Origin: Helicobacter_D sp964464895
GTDB lineage: Bacteria; Campylobacterota; Campylobacteria; Campylobacterales; Helicobacteraceae
Direction: 5' to 3'
Assembly (NCBI GenBank): GCA_964464895.1
Contig: CAYXGY010000009.1
Coordinates: 1 to 64,000 of the forward strand
DNA: 64,000 nucleotides
The notes beneath the pieces are model-generated. The model made no database searches, was not told where the DNA came from, and was given only the letters and a program-made list of their open reading frames with translations. The position numbers and the translations under genes were made by a program. Below are positions 34,837 to 43,707 of the stretch, one piece after another (within the stretch, counting starts at the first letter, position 1; each line of letters opens with the position of its first letter).

Positions 34837-36930
34837 ATGCCATTACAACAAATTCTCAAAGATTCTAACTTCAAGCTAGATAGATTTAGTTCAGATTCTA
34901 TTAAGAAACTAGAATCAAGCCTTATACCAAAAGAAACAAAGACGGGAATAGCCTATTATACGATATGCCCCATACGCGACAAAGAAATTAAGCTCACTCC
35001 CGAAGAAATCGTACGCCAACTCTATCTTGATAAACTCATCAATGAATACGGCTACCCAAGAGCAAGAATCCATGTTGAATATGCCGTACATTTTGGGCGC
35101 GAAGTCAAGAGGGCAGATATTGTAATAACGGATAGGCTTCAAATCACGAGTGCTTATATTATTGTTGAACTTAAAAAACCAAAACTAAAAGAAGGCAAAG
35201 AGCAGCTTAGAAGTTATTGCAACGCCACGGGCGCAACAATGGCGGTATGGAGCAATGGAAGCCAAATTAGCTATTATCACCGCAAAGACCCAAATTATTT
35301 CCAAGAAATCCCGAATATCCCTACAAACGATAAAAGCCTTAAAGATATTTTGAATAAACCCTTTACCTTTGATGACTTGATAAAAGCAGATACCTTAACG
35401 ACACAAAAAAGAAGCTTAAAGAAACTGATTGAAGAAATGGAAGACGAAGTTTTAGCAAATGCTGGAGTTGATGTATTTGAAGAAGTGTTTAAACTCATTT
35501 TTATCAAGCTTTACGATGAGTTAGAAGGGGCAAGGGACAAAACGCGTAATCTTGATTTTAGAATCGTAGAATCGGATTCGGAGCTAAAAATTAAGATTGA
35601 AAAACTTTTTGACAAGGCAAAACAAAAATGGGAAGGCGTCTTTAGTGATGATGAGAAAATCCGTCTAAGCCCTTCACATTTAAGTGTTTGTGTGGGCTCT
35701 TTAGAGGAAGTTAAGCTTTTTAATTCCAATTTAGAAGTAATTGATGATGCCTTTGAATATCTTGTAAATAAGTCTGCAAAAGGTGAGAAGGGGCAGTACT
35801 TCACGCCTCGATATGTGATTGATATGTGCGTGAAAATGCTTAATCCTAAAAAAACAGAAAGTATGATAGATACAGCAAGTGGAAGCTGTGGATTCCCAAT
35901 CCATACCTGCTTTTATGTATGGAAACAAATCTATAAAGAAAAAGGAATCGAAGCAAGCCATCTTTTTACGGCAGAGAGAAAAATCCCAGAATGCGAAGAT
36001 TATGTTAAAGAAAAAGTTTTTGGTGTAGATTTTGATGAAAAAAGCGTGCGGGTTTCAAAAATGCTTAACCTCATTGCGGGAGATGGGCATACAAATGTTT
36101 TGTATCTTAACTCTATCGATTATGAACGATGGGAAGAATGGACAAAAGATGAAGATTGGTATGATGTGTATAATGAGGGCTTCAAAAGACTTAAAAAGCT
36201 AAGAACAAACAAAAATGAAAATAGAGATTTTAGCTTTGATATTTTAATGGCAAATCCGCCTTTTGCAGGAGATATTAAAGAAAGTAGAATCTTGGCGCGT
36301 TATGAACTAGGTAAAAGACCATATAATAAATATTATAAACAACTAAGCAAGGTAGGACGTGATATTTTATTTATTGAACGCAACTTAGATATGCTAAAAC
36401 CCGGCGGAAGAATGGCTATTGTGCTTCCACAAGGGAGATTTAATAATTCAAGCGATAAATATATCCGCGATTTTATTGCTGATAAGGCTAGAATCTTAGC
36501 AGTCGTGGGCTTGCATGGCAATGTCTTTAAGCCACACACGGGCACGAAAACAAGCGTTTTATTTCTGCAAAAATGGGGTGGTGATGATGGTAAAGGCGAG
36601 GAGCTTTGCCCTAAAGTAGAGGATTATAATATTTTCTTTGCAACACAAAGTTTGCCTAGTAAAGACAATTCAGGTGAAAAAATTTACTATGAGAAACTAG
36701 ATGTGCATGATCATCTCATTGTAAAACACGATTTATTTCATCCACACCTAGAAGGAGATGAGCCAATCAAGCAAGAAATGGAGAGCGAAGATGAGTTTGC
36801 TAAAAGATTACAAGAATACAAAGAAAAATACGAAAAATATAAAGACTTGCAAAAAGACGGAATCGCTGAAGCTTTCATAGAATTTGCAAAAAGTGAAAAT
36901 TTGAGCTTTTGGAGGGAATATGACACATAA
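34837..36930 (+). CDS. BcgI-like restriction-modification subunit (HsdR_N nuclease fused to HsdM-type methylase)
   Basis: A 697-aa fusion. The N-terminal nuclease domain resembles the N-terminus of HsdR: D94 with 'VELKKP' (E111, K113). The N6-adenine methylase has motif I 'DTASGSCG' at 345-352 and motif IV 'NPPF' at 473-476. No helicase gene is present, so this is not an ordinary type I system; it fits BcgI-like enzymes that use a separate specificity subunit. The ATG at 34837 has GGGAGAA upstream; a TTG at 34825 is less likely. mazE, mazF and hsdS follow on the same strand. Confidence 0.87.
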   Translation: MPLQQILKDSNFKLDRFSSDSIKKLESSLIPKETKTGIAYYTICPIRDKEIKLTPEEIVRQLYLDKLINEYGYPRARIHVEYAVHFGREVKRADIVITDRLQITSAYIIVELKKPKLKEGKEQLRSYCNATGATMAVWSNGSQISYYHRKDPNYFQEIPNIPTNDKSLKDILNKPFTFDDLIKADTLTTQKRSLKKLIEEMEDEVLANAGVDVFEEVFKLIFIKLYDELEGARDKTRNLDFRIVESDSELKIKIEKLFDKAKQKWEGVFSDDEKIRLSPSHLSVCVGSLEEVKLFNSNLEVIDDAFEYLVNKSAKGEKGQYFTPRYVIDMCVKMLNPKKTESMIDTASGSCGFPIHTCFYVWKQIYKEKGIEASHLFTAERKIPECEDYVKEKVFGVDFDEKSVRVSKMLNLIAGDGHTNVLYLNSIDYERWEEWTKDEDWYDVYNEGFKRLKKLRTNKNENRDFSFDILMANPPFAGDIKESRILARYELGKRPYNKYYKQLSKVGRDILFIERNLDMLKPGGRMAIVLPQGRFNNSSDKYIRDFIADKARILAVVGLHGNVFKPHTGTKTSVLFLQKWGGDDGKGEELCPKVEDYNIFFATQSLPSKDNSGEKIYYEKLDVHDHLIVKHDLFHPHLEGDEPIKQEMESEDEFAKRLQEYKEKYEKYKDLQKDGIAEAFIEFAKSENLSFWREYDT

Positions 36931-36979
36931 AAAAGATGTTTATAGTAGAATTGCTTTGTAATTGCAAAAAGGAGAGGAA

Positions 36980-37213
36980 ATGACAACCATCATCAAAATA
37001 GGTAATTCGCTAGGGATTAGAATCCCAAAACGCCTCATCGAGGAAGCTAAGCTTGAAAATCGACAAATTGATTTAATACTCACAAAAAATGGCTTACTCT
37101 TGCAGCCTGTGAAAACTAAGCTAAGGCGAGGCTGGGACAAACCCCAAAAAGCTAAAGAAAACATAGAATCCGACTTCTTAAATATAGATTTAGAAAATAC
37201 TTGGGAATGGTAA
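36980..37213 (+). CDS. MazE-like (AbrB-fold) antitoxin
   Basis: A 77-aa antitoxin. The swapped-hairpin DNA-binding fold is evident in 'TTIIKIGNSLGIRIPKRLIE', and the acidic C-terminal tail 'ESDFLNIDLENTWEW' should wrap the toxin. AAAGGAGAGG precedes the ATG at 36980. Its stop overlaps the toxin start (TAATG). It lies between the methylase and specificity genes of a restriction operon. Confidence 0.85.
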   Translation: MTTIIKIGNSLGIRIPKRLIEEAKLENRQIDLILTKNGLLLQPVKTKLRRGWDKPQKAKENIESDFLNIDLENTWEW

Positions 37214-37548
37214 TGCCAAAACAATTTGAAATCTATTGGGTAAATCTTGACCCAACCATTGGAGCAGAAATCCAAAAAACGCGCCCTTGTGTTATCATCT
37301 CTCCAAATGAATTAAATCACTTAAGCACAAGACTTATTGCGCCCATTACAAGTAGAGGCTTTAACGCACCCTATCGCCCTAGTTTCACGCTTTTGGGTAA
37401 AAAAGCAAAGATTTTAAGCGACCAAATCCGCTGCATTTCTACCCAAAGGCTTCATCAAAAAATTGGCGATTTAGATTTAAAAACCGCTAAAAAACTAAGC
37501 CTTGTGCTCTGTGAAATGTTTGCATTAGAGGAAAACAATGAATCTTAA
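37213..37548 (+). CDS. MazF-like endoribonuclease toxin
   Basis: A 111-aa PemK/MazF-fold ribonuclease: 'QFEIYWVNLDPTIGAEIQKT' and 'RPCVIISPNELN' form the active-site strand, followed by 'LIAPITSR' and 'LSDQIRCIS'. The catalytic Arg and Thr positions appear intact. It starts within the antitoxin stop codon and overlaps the hsdS start by 11 bp, so toxin and specificity subunit are translationally linked. Confidence 0.87.
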   Translation: MPKQFEIYWVNLDPTIGAEIQKTRPCVIISPNELNHLSTRLIAPITSRGFNAPYRPSFTLLGKKAKILSDQIRCISTQRLHQKIGDLDLKTAKKLSLVLCEMFALEENNES

Positions 37549-38977
37549 CCAAACTCTACAAGATAAGTTCCCACATCTTGAAGTGAGTGTGCTTAAACTT
37601 AGTGAAGTACAAAAGGATAATGGTAGCTTTAGAATTGATAGTGAGCCTTTTAAAAAATCAAACTTATGTCTCAATGAGGATTTTGTATATGAAAGATTAT
37701 CTAAAATTGCACTCATTAATCCCTCCAAAACTGAAATTTCACACTTAGACAAGAATACAAAAGTTACTTTTTTATCAATGCAAAATTTGGGAAATGGATA
37801 TATTAATGATAGAGAATATGGAAAAATACAAGATTTTGAAAATGGTTATACCTACTTTGCCGAGAATGATATTTTAATTGCGAAAATTACCCCTTGTATG
37901 GAGCATGGAAAATGTGCAATAGCTTTTGACTTAAAAAACAAAATCGGTTTTGGTAGCACAGAATTTAATGTATTTCGTATACATGATTCAAGATTTTTAA
38001 AAGAGTTTGTATTCTGTTATTTGAATAGAGAATCCATAAGAAAAATTGCTACTGATAATATGGTTGGAACGAGTGGGAGGCAAAGAGTTCCAACGTTCTT
38101 TTATGAAAAACTTTTAATTCCACTCTTCCCTATGCCCTTTCAAGTTGAAATTGAAAAAATGGTGAAGGATTCACATTTTGCACTAGAGCAAAGCAAGGCT
38201 CTTTATAAAGAAGCGGAGAATTTACTCTATACTGAATTAGAATTAAATCCACAAAATCCATTACAAAGTATTTATTACAAAGTATTTTGCAATCTCATAA
38301 TAATGAGAAACTATACCATTGCTACACTTAAAGAATCTTTTCTTAAAACAGGCAGGCTAGATTCGGAATATTATCAATTAAAATATGAGGAAATAGAATC
38401 TTTTATTAAATCCTATCAAGGAGGATTTGGCAAATTAGAATTTATGGAGATTAAAGATTCTAATTTCACACCAAAAGCAAAAGAAAAATATCGCTATATT
38501 GAACTTGCGAATATTGGGGCAAATGGTAATATTTCTGCTCCGTTAGAAGAATTTGGCGAGTACTTGCCAACAAGAGCAAGACGAATTGTTGAAGAAGGGG
38601 ATTTAATTATTTCTAGTATTGAAGGAAGTTTGAGTAGTTGTGCTTTGATTACTGAAGAATTTGATAATTGTATTGTTTCAACAGGATTTTATGTATTAAA
38701 AGCACAATTTATCAATAGTGAAACCTTGCTTGTGCTTTTTAAAAGTAAAATTTTTCAAGATTATCTAAAAAAATTTCCAAGTGGAACAATTTTAACCGCC
38801 ATCTCCAAAGAGGAACTACAAAATATCCTTATCCCCAAAATTGATTCTAAAATCCAAGAATCTATTGCCCAGCATATCCAAAAAAGTTTTGCCTTACGAG
38901 CAGAGGCAAAGAATCTTTTGAATACAGCAAAACAAAGAGTAGAAGAAGCTATTAAAAATGGGGGGGGGGGCAAATAA
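37538..38977 (+). CDS. Phase-variable specificity subunit HsdS
   Basis: A 479-aa DNA-recognition subunit with two target-recognition halves. The first is residues 1-230, ending in a 'HFALEQSKALYKEAENLL' coiled helix. The second begins near 'YTIATLKESFLKTGRLDSEYY' and ends 'SFALRAEAKNLLNTAKQRVE'. The frame ends right after a run of 11 G (38960-38970) as 'NGGGGK'. Loss of one G would join the frame to the following half-subunit and give a 766-residue protein with a third recognition domain. Confidence 0.85.
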   Translation: MNLNQTLQDKFPHLEVSVLKLSEVQKDNGSFRIDSEPFKKSNLCLNEDFVYERLSKIALINPSKTEISHLDKNTKVTFLSMQNLGNGYINDREYGKIQDFENGYTYFAENDILIAKITPCMEHGKCAIAFDLKNKIGFGSTEFNVFRIHDSRFLKEFVFCYLNRESIRKIATDNMVGTSGRQRVPTFFYEKLLIPLFPMPFQVEIEKMVKDSHFALEQSKALYKEAENLLYTELELNPQNPLQSIYYKVFCNLIIMRNYTIATLKESFLKTGRLDSEYYQLKYEEIESFIKSYQGGFGKLEFMEIKDSNFTPKAKEKYRYIELANIGANGNISAPLEEFGEYLPTRARRIVEEGDLIISSIEGSLSSCALITEEFDNCIVSTGFYVLKAQFINSETLLVLFKSKIFQDYLKKFPSGTILTAISKEELQNILIPKIDSKIQESIAQHIQKSFALRAEAKNLLNTAKQRVEEAIKNGGGGK

Positions 38978-39839
38978 TGCCCTCTTAATGAGTACAAAAC
39001 TTGACATCTTCAGAATCTATCTTCCACAGATTAAAGTTAAACTCAAAGAATCAAAACTTCATTATCGCTTAGCAGAGTGGTTGTTGTATGAGGAACTTTT
39101 ATTTTGTAATCCTTTTGCAAACACTCAACATGACAAAGTAAAAACACCACAATGCAAACATATAAACTACACTATCAAAACCCTAAAACAAAGCTTTGGG
39201 GCAAATGGTAGGCTTGATAGTGAATATTATCAAGCCAAATATGAACAAAACGAAAAGCTGATAAAATCTAAACCACATGTAAAACTCGGGGACTTGGTAG
39301 CCATTAAAAAATCTATCGAACCGGGGAGCGAGGCATATACAGATAGTGGAATCCCATTTATAAGAGTAAGCAACCTGACACCTTTTGGGATAGGCTCAAG
39401 TGAAATCTGTTTAGATTCTAATGATTGTATAGAGGGCGAACTGGAATCTTTATATCCCAAAAAAGATACTATTTTACTAAGCAAAGATGGAAGCATAGGA
39501 ATTGCCTATTGTGTCGAAAAAGATATGGAATGTGTTACAAGCGGAGCAATTTTACATTTGCATATTAAAGATAAAAGCATTGTTTTGCCTCAATATCTCG
39601 CCTTGATTCTCAATTCTCACACAACACAACTTCAGGCGCAAAGAGATAGCGGCGGCTCTATCATCGCACATTGGAAAATCGAAGAGATTCAAAATGTCCT
39701 TATCCCATTACTAGATATTCATATTCAAAAAGAAATAGCAACTAAAATTGCACAAAGCTTTGCATTACGTGCAAAAAGCAAAAGTTTGCTTGAAAATGCT
39801 AAGCTTATACTAGAAAATAAAATCAGAGAATCATCTTAA
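38958..39839 (+). CDS. Third specificity half-subunit, in the +1 frame after the poly-G tract
   Basis: A 293-codon open frame that begins inside the poly-G run. It repeats the HsdS pattern: a connecting region, 'YTIKTLKQSFGANGRLDSEYY', a recognition domain ('SGIPFIRVSNLTPFGIG') and a closing helix 'SFALRAKSKSLLENAKLILE'. The ATGs at 38958 and 38988 lack a Shine-Dalgarno, so it is probably expressed only when slippage fuses it to the preceding gene. Confidence 0.75.
   Translation: MGGGANNALLMSTKLDIFRIYLPQIKVKLKESKLHYRLAEWLLYEELLFCNPFANTQHDKVKTPQCKHINYTIKTLKQSFGANGRLDSEYYQAKYEQNEKLIKSKPHVKLGDLVAIKKSIEPGSEAYTDSGIPFIRVSNLTPFGIGSSEICLDSNDCIEGELESLYPKKDTILLSKDGSIGIAYCVEKDMECVTSGAILHLHIKDKSIVLPQYLALILNSHTTQLQAQRDSGGSIIAHWKIEEIQNVLIPLLDIHIQKEIATKIAQSFALRAKSKSLLENAKLILENKIRESS
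38960..38970 (+). repeat. Poly-G(11) phase-variation tract in hsdS
   Basis: Eleven G between two specificity-subunit frames. G11 stops translation six codons later; G10 (or any length one less modulo three) fuses the two frames. Confidence 0.92.
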
Positions 39840-39887
39840 ATAATAATTTTACCTATACAATTTAATTAAAACAAGATAGTTACATCT

Positions 39888-40103
39888 TTATCGCGATTCT
39901 AACCCCTTTATCACAAATCTCCCCCCTTCAAGCTCGATAGGATAAGAATCCCGCGTAACGAGGTCTATCAAAAAACACTCCTCTCCATTTTCAAGTTCGT
40001 ATCGTTCGGCAGGATAAAGTGAAAGTCGTCTTTTAACTTCCTCTAAATCCTCGCAAAGTGCGCTAAAGCCAAACATTACGAGTTTATAAGCAAACTCTTC
40101 CAT
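39888..40103 (-). CDS. Small conserved-looking hypothetical protein
   Basis: A 71-aa protein, negatively charged, without a signal or membrane segment ('RRLSLYPAERYELENGEECF'). I do not recognise the family. It lies upstream of the malic enzyme gene on the same strand with AAGGAATT before the ATG, so it reads as a real gene. Confidence 0.6.
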   Translation of the reverse strand: MEEFAYKLVMFGFSALCEDLEEVKRRLSLYPAERYELENGEECFLIDLVTRDSYPIELEGGRFVIKGLESR

Positions 40104-40148
40104 ATAAATTCCTTATGGTTATTTTTGTGAAATCCGACAATCCTAGAG

Positions 40149-41384
40149 TTAAGATTCCAAGCTCTCAACGCGTGCGACACCACTATTAATCGCTGCTTGT
40201 GCCACAGCATTAGAAATAAATTCTTTTAGGCGCGTATCAAAAGGGCTTGGGATAATGTATTCTTTACCAAACTCAAACTTTCTTCCGTGAATCTGCTCTA
40301 ATTTCACTCTCAAATCTTCAGGAATTGGCTCTCTTGCCACTGCTGCAAGGGCTTGCGCACAAGCAAGCTTCATCTCCTCATTGATACATTTCGCACGCGC
40401 CTTTAAAGCTCCTTTGAAAATATAAGGGAATCCCAAAACATTATTGATTTGATTAGGATAATCACTTCTACCTGTTGCAATGATAGCATCAGGGCACACC
40501 TCATGCACAATCTTTGGGTCAATTTCTGGAATCGGATTACTCATCGCAAAAATCATAGGATTTGGATTCATTCCCTCAATGTCTTTGGCAGTCAAAATAT
40601 CACCACGAGAAAGCCCAAGAATGACATCTGCGCCATCTAGTGCCTCTTTATAAGAACCAATTTCACGCGAAATGGCAAATTCTTTCTTGAATCCATTTAA
40701 ATCTTGTCTTGAAGTTGTGATTGCCCCCTTGCTATCAAACATAATAACTTCTTTTGCTCCTAGATTCTGCGCCATTTTTGCACACGCGATTGCCGCTCCT
40801 CCCGCTCCAAAAACGACAATTTTTAAATCCTCTGCTTTTTTATTTGTGATTTTCAATCCATTGATGATTCCTGCAGTTGAAATAATTGCTGTTCCGTGCT
40901 GGTCATCGTGCATAATCGGAATATCAAGAATTTCTTTGAGACGCGATTCTATATAAAAACATTCGGGTGCTTTAATATCTTCTAGGTTGATTCCGCCAAA
41001 AGTTGGCGCAATGGCGCGCACAATCTCAATCAGTTTGTCCGGATTCGTTTCATCAACTTCAATATCAAAGGCACTAATATCGGCAAATTTCCTAAATAAT
41101 GCAGATTTCCCCTCCATTACAGGTTTCCCTGCAAGCGCACCAATATCACCAAGTCCCAAAACTGCTGTACCATTAGAAATTACCGCGACAAGATTGCCTT
41201 TAGCGGTATATTCATAAGCTGTGTGTGGGTCGCGTGCAATCTCTTTACAAGGGACAGCAACACCGGGAGAATAAGCGATAGATAAGTCGTGCTCGTTATT
41301 CAATTGCTTGCGTGTAACCACTTCAATTTTGCCTCCTTGATGATAAGGAAGTGCGTCTGGATAGGTTTGTTTTAAGTCTTCCAT
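40149..41384 (-). CDS. Malic enzyme (malate dehydrogenase, oxaloacetate-decarboxylating)
   Basis: A 411-aa short-type malic enzyme converting malate to pyruvate and CO2 with NAD(P). 'LSIAYSPGVAVPC' carries the catalytic Tyr, 'EVDETNPDKLIEIVRAI' and 'GINLEDIKAPECFYIE' the metal-binding acids, and 'VVFGAGGAAIACAKM' the dinucleotide site. The C-terminal phosphotransacetylase domain of the long bacterial form is absent. With ppc it links the PEP, pyruvate and C4 pools. Confidence 0.92.
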   Translation of the reverse strand: MEDLKQTYPDALPYHQGGKIEVVTRKQLNNEHDLSIAYSPGVAVPCKEIARDPHTAYEYTAKGNLVAVISNGTAVLGLGDIGALAGKPVMEGKSALFRKFADISAFDIEVDETNPDKLIEIVRAIAPTFGGINLEDIKAPECFYIESRLKEILDIPIMHDDQHGTAIISTAGIINGLKITNKKAEDLKIVVFGAGGAAIACAKMAQNLGAKEVIMFDSKGAITTSRQDLNGFKKEFAISREIGSYKEALDGADVILGLSRGDILTAKDIEGMNPNPMIFAMSNPIPEIDPKIVHEVCPDAIIATGRSDYPNQINNVLGFPYIFKGALKARAKCINEEMKLACAQALAAVAREPIPEDLRVKLEQIHGRKFEFGKEYIIPSPFDTRLKEFISNAVAQAAINSGVARVESLES

Positions 41385-41498
41385 TGTTATTAAACACCTT
41401 AAAATTAAAAATTTAACTTAGAATTTAAGCAAAACAAAAATAAACCTATCATTTAAATTTACTTAAATTAAAATTAAATTATGAAATTTCTCCAATGA

Positions 41499-43499
41499 TT
41501 ATTGGATTTTGGGCTGATGAATACTTCCATATAATCTATGGTTTTTAACGTTTTTATCGCGTTTCAAAAGCAAATTTCCCTGCAAAGTGGAAGTGTTAAG
41601 ATTCGTAACAATTTTTGAAGATTGGATTTGTATCTCTTGCAATTTTGATAGATTAGAATCTTTGGATTGAAGAGAAATCGTGCTATGCAGTTGCGCATCA
41701 GGTAAAAGCTGATGATAGAGAAAGCCGCCAAAGAAATAAGGAGCTAGATTCTGTTGCGCCGCTTGATTCAAAGCGCGCAAAAGTGCAGTATTGCGGAATC
41801 GCAAACGAGTGGTATCAAAATGGATATGACAAATCCTATCCACAAAGTCTTCTTTGATATTCAGATTCGCCTCCCCCTCAAAATAATGCGGAATTGTAGG
41901 AAAGATTGTGTAAATCTGCGCATTGTTTAGCTGATTAAGAGAAAGATTCCAAGCAGTTTTATCCAATGAGAGACTAAACGTATTGCCTTGCTTGCTTGTC
42001 TTGGAATCCTCTTCTATCGCACCTTTGAAACTCAAAGAATCGTTCGCTACGATTCCTTGCGCCTTTAGAGTGCCTTTAAACAGGCTTTTATTCCGATAAG
42101 AGAAATTTTGAATCTTTTTCAAAGTAACCTCTTGTGGAATCTCAAACGCAAAAGGCTGTAAAGAAATTTTGCCCTCTTGGCTTTGGAGGTTTGCAAGATT
42201 TGAGTTTAAGGCATAGTTTAAGATTCCCTTTCCTTGTGCTAGCTCTATCTTGGATTCCATTTGAAAGGTTTGAGCTGGAAATCCGATATGTGTGTGCATT
42301 TCTATCAACGGGCTATTAATCAGCAAATTTTGACTTTGCATTACAACGATTCCCGAGATTCCGTGCGCAAAATCACGCAAATCCAAATCCAGATTTAAAA
42401 CTCCCATTAAAAACGCGGGTTGGTTCAAAAGAGTAAAAAGCGCGCTTGCTTCCAAATTCTGACTTGTGATTCTAAGAGTATTGGCTTGCAAGTTTTGCAA
42501 ACTCAAGCGAAAATCCAAAGGCGAATGCTCCAATGTCATTGTGCCATTGATGAACATATTTTTTGTATCTCCTTTTGCGATTCCTTTTGTGCTTAAAGCA
42601 CCATTAAGTGGAATCCCAAAAAAGGGGGAAAGGGGGGAAAGATTTTGAAAATTAAGATGAAATTCCGCATTAGTTGCCAAAGTCGCAAGATTGCTTGCAC
42701 CCTTAAGCTCAAAATCACCAACGCTAGAATACATTTTGAGGTAATGCTTGAATGTATTATGGTGAATCTCTCCTTGCAATTCACCCATAAAATGTGTGGG
42801 TGGAATCACAAGATTAAAATGCGACAAAAACTCTTCTGCGTCTAAATCTCCTCCCTCTAGGCTTGCATTCAAGATTCCATTATAATCAGAAATGCCATAA
42901 GAATCGCCACTTCTCTCTAATTTCAAATCAAAATTTAAAATCCCCTCACCATAGGGAGCTTCATCAAACAAGGCAAAAAGCGCACTCAAACTTGCGTTTT
43001 TGGTATGCAAATTCAAGCCTTGCAATTCTAAATACGAACCAATGGCGTTCAAATCACTTTCTGAATCCAAAAGATTACTTTGTGCCTGCAAAGCATAATG
43101 CGCAAACTCCCCGCCAAACTCTCCCTCAATCCAAGAATTATCACTAAACTTCAAGGTTTTGTCTGCTAATTTTGTGCTAAAACCTTTGGAATTTAGCAAA
43201 AAAGAGCCTTTAAAGTTACGCAAAAATAAAGAGTATTCACTCTCCAAAAACAATTCTAACTTCCCATTTTGCGCCACAGCCTCTAAAGAAAGGCGAGAGG
43301 GAGTGAGTTTAAAATGTCTCGCCTCCCATTTGAAATGTGTATGAGATTCTAGCTTGGATAATAAAAAATTCCTAACATAAGCATTACCAAAGGGCGAAAA
43401 GAGCAAAGCAATCACACTAAGGAGGATAAATAAGACGCCAAAAAAGCTTAAGGCTATCTTTCGTGCGAATGAATGGTTTTGTCTGATGTCTTGTGTCAT
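41499..43499 (-). CDS. AsmA/TamB-like inner-membrane-anchored protein
   Basis: A 666-aa protein with one N-terminal membrane segment (about residues 13-35, 'IALSFFGVLFILLSVIALLF'). A long beta-rich periplasmic region follows, of the kind seen in AsmA-like bridge proteins that move phospholipids to the outer membrane. The family resemblance is in the overall pattern ('LLSKLESHTHFKWEARHFKL'), not in single motifs. It diverges from ileS. Confidence 0.65.
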   Translation of the reverse strand: MTQDIRQNHSFARKIALSFFGVLFILLSVIALLFSPFGNAYVRNFLLSKLESHTHFKWEARHFKLTPSRLSLEAVAQNGKLELFLESEYSLFLRNFKGSFLLNSKGFSTKLADKTLKFSDNSWIEGEFGGEFAHYALQAQSNLLDSESDLNAIGSYLELQGLNLHTKNASLSALFALFDEAPYGEGILNFDLKLERSGDSYGISDYNGILNASLEGGDLDAEEFLSHFNLVIPPTHFMGELQGEIHHNTFKHYLKMYSSVGDFELKGASNLATLATNAEFHLNFQNLSPLSPFFGIPLNGALSTKGIAKGDTKNMFINGTMTLEHSPLDFRLSLQNLQANTLRITSQNLEASALFTLLNQPAFLMGVLNLDLDLRDFAHGISGIVVMQSQNLLINSPLIEMHTHIGFPAQTFQMESKIELAQGKGILNYALNSNLANLQSQEGKISLQPFAFEIPQEVTLKKIQNFSYRNKSLFKGTLKAQGIVANDSLSFKGAIEEDSKTSKQGNTFSLSLDKTAWNLSLNQLNNAQIYTIFPTIPHYFEGEANLNIKEDFVDRICHIHFDTTRLRFRNTALLRALNQAAQQNLAPYFFGGFLYHQLLPDAQLHSTISLQSKDSNLSKLQEIQIQSSKIVTNLNTSTLQGNLLLKRDKNVKNHRLYGSIHQPKIQ

Positions 43500-43707
43500 T
43501 TGATTCCTTAACGACTTTCGTTTGCGGTTTTACACCACTTGAAGCCTCAAGGATTCCAATACAAAATAGTAATACAAAGAGAAAGGGTGCTTTTTCATAG
43601 ATTCAAGTGTAATCAAAAATTCGTTAAAAAGACTTAAAAATTAGGCACTTTTAAAAGAAATCAAGGTAGAATCCAAGCTTTATTTGTCTTCAAAAAGGGA
43701 ATTGATT

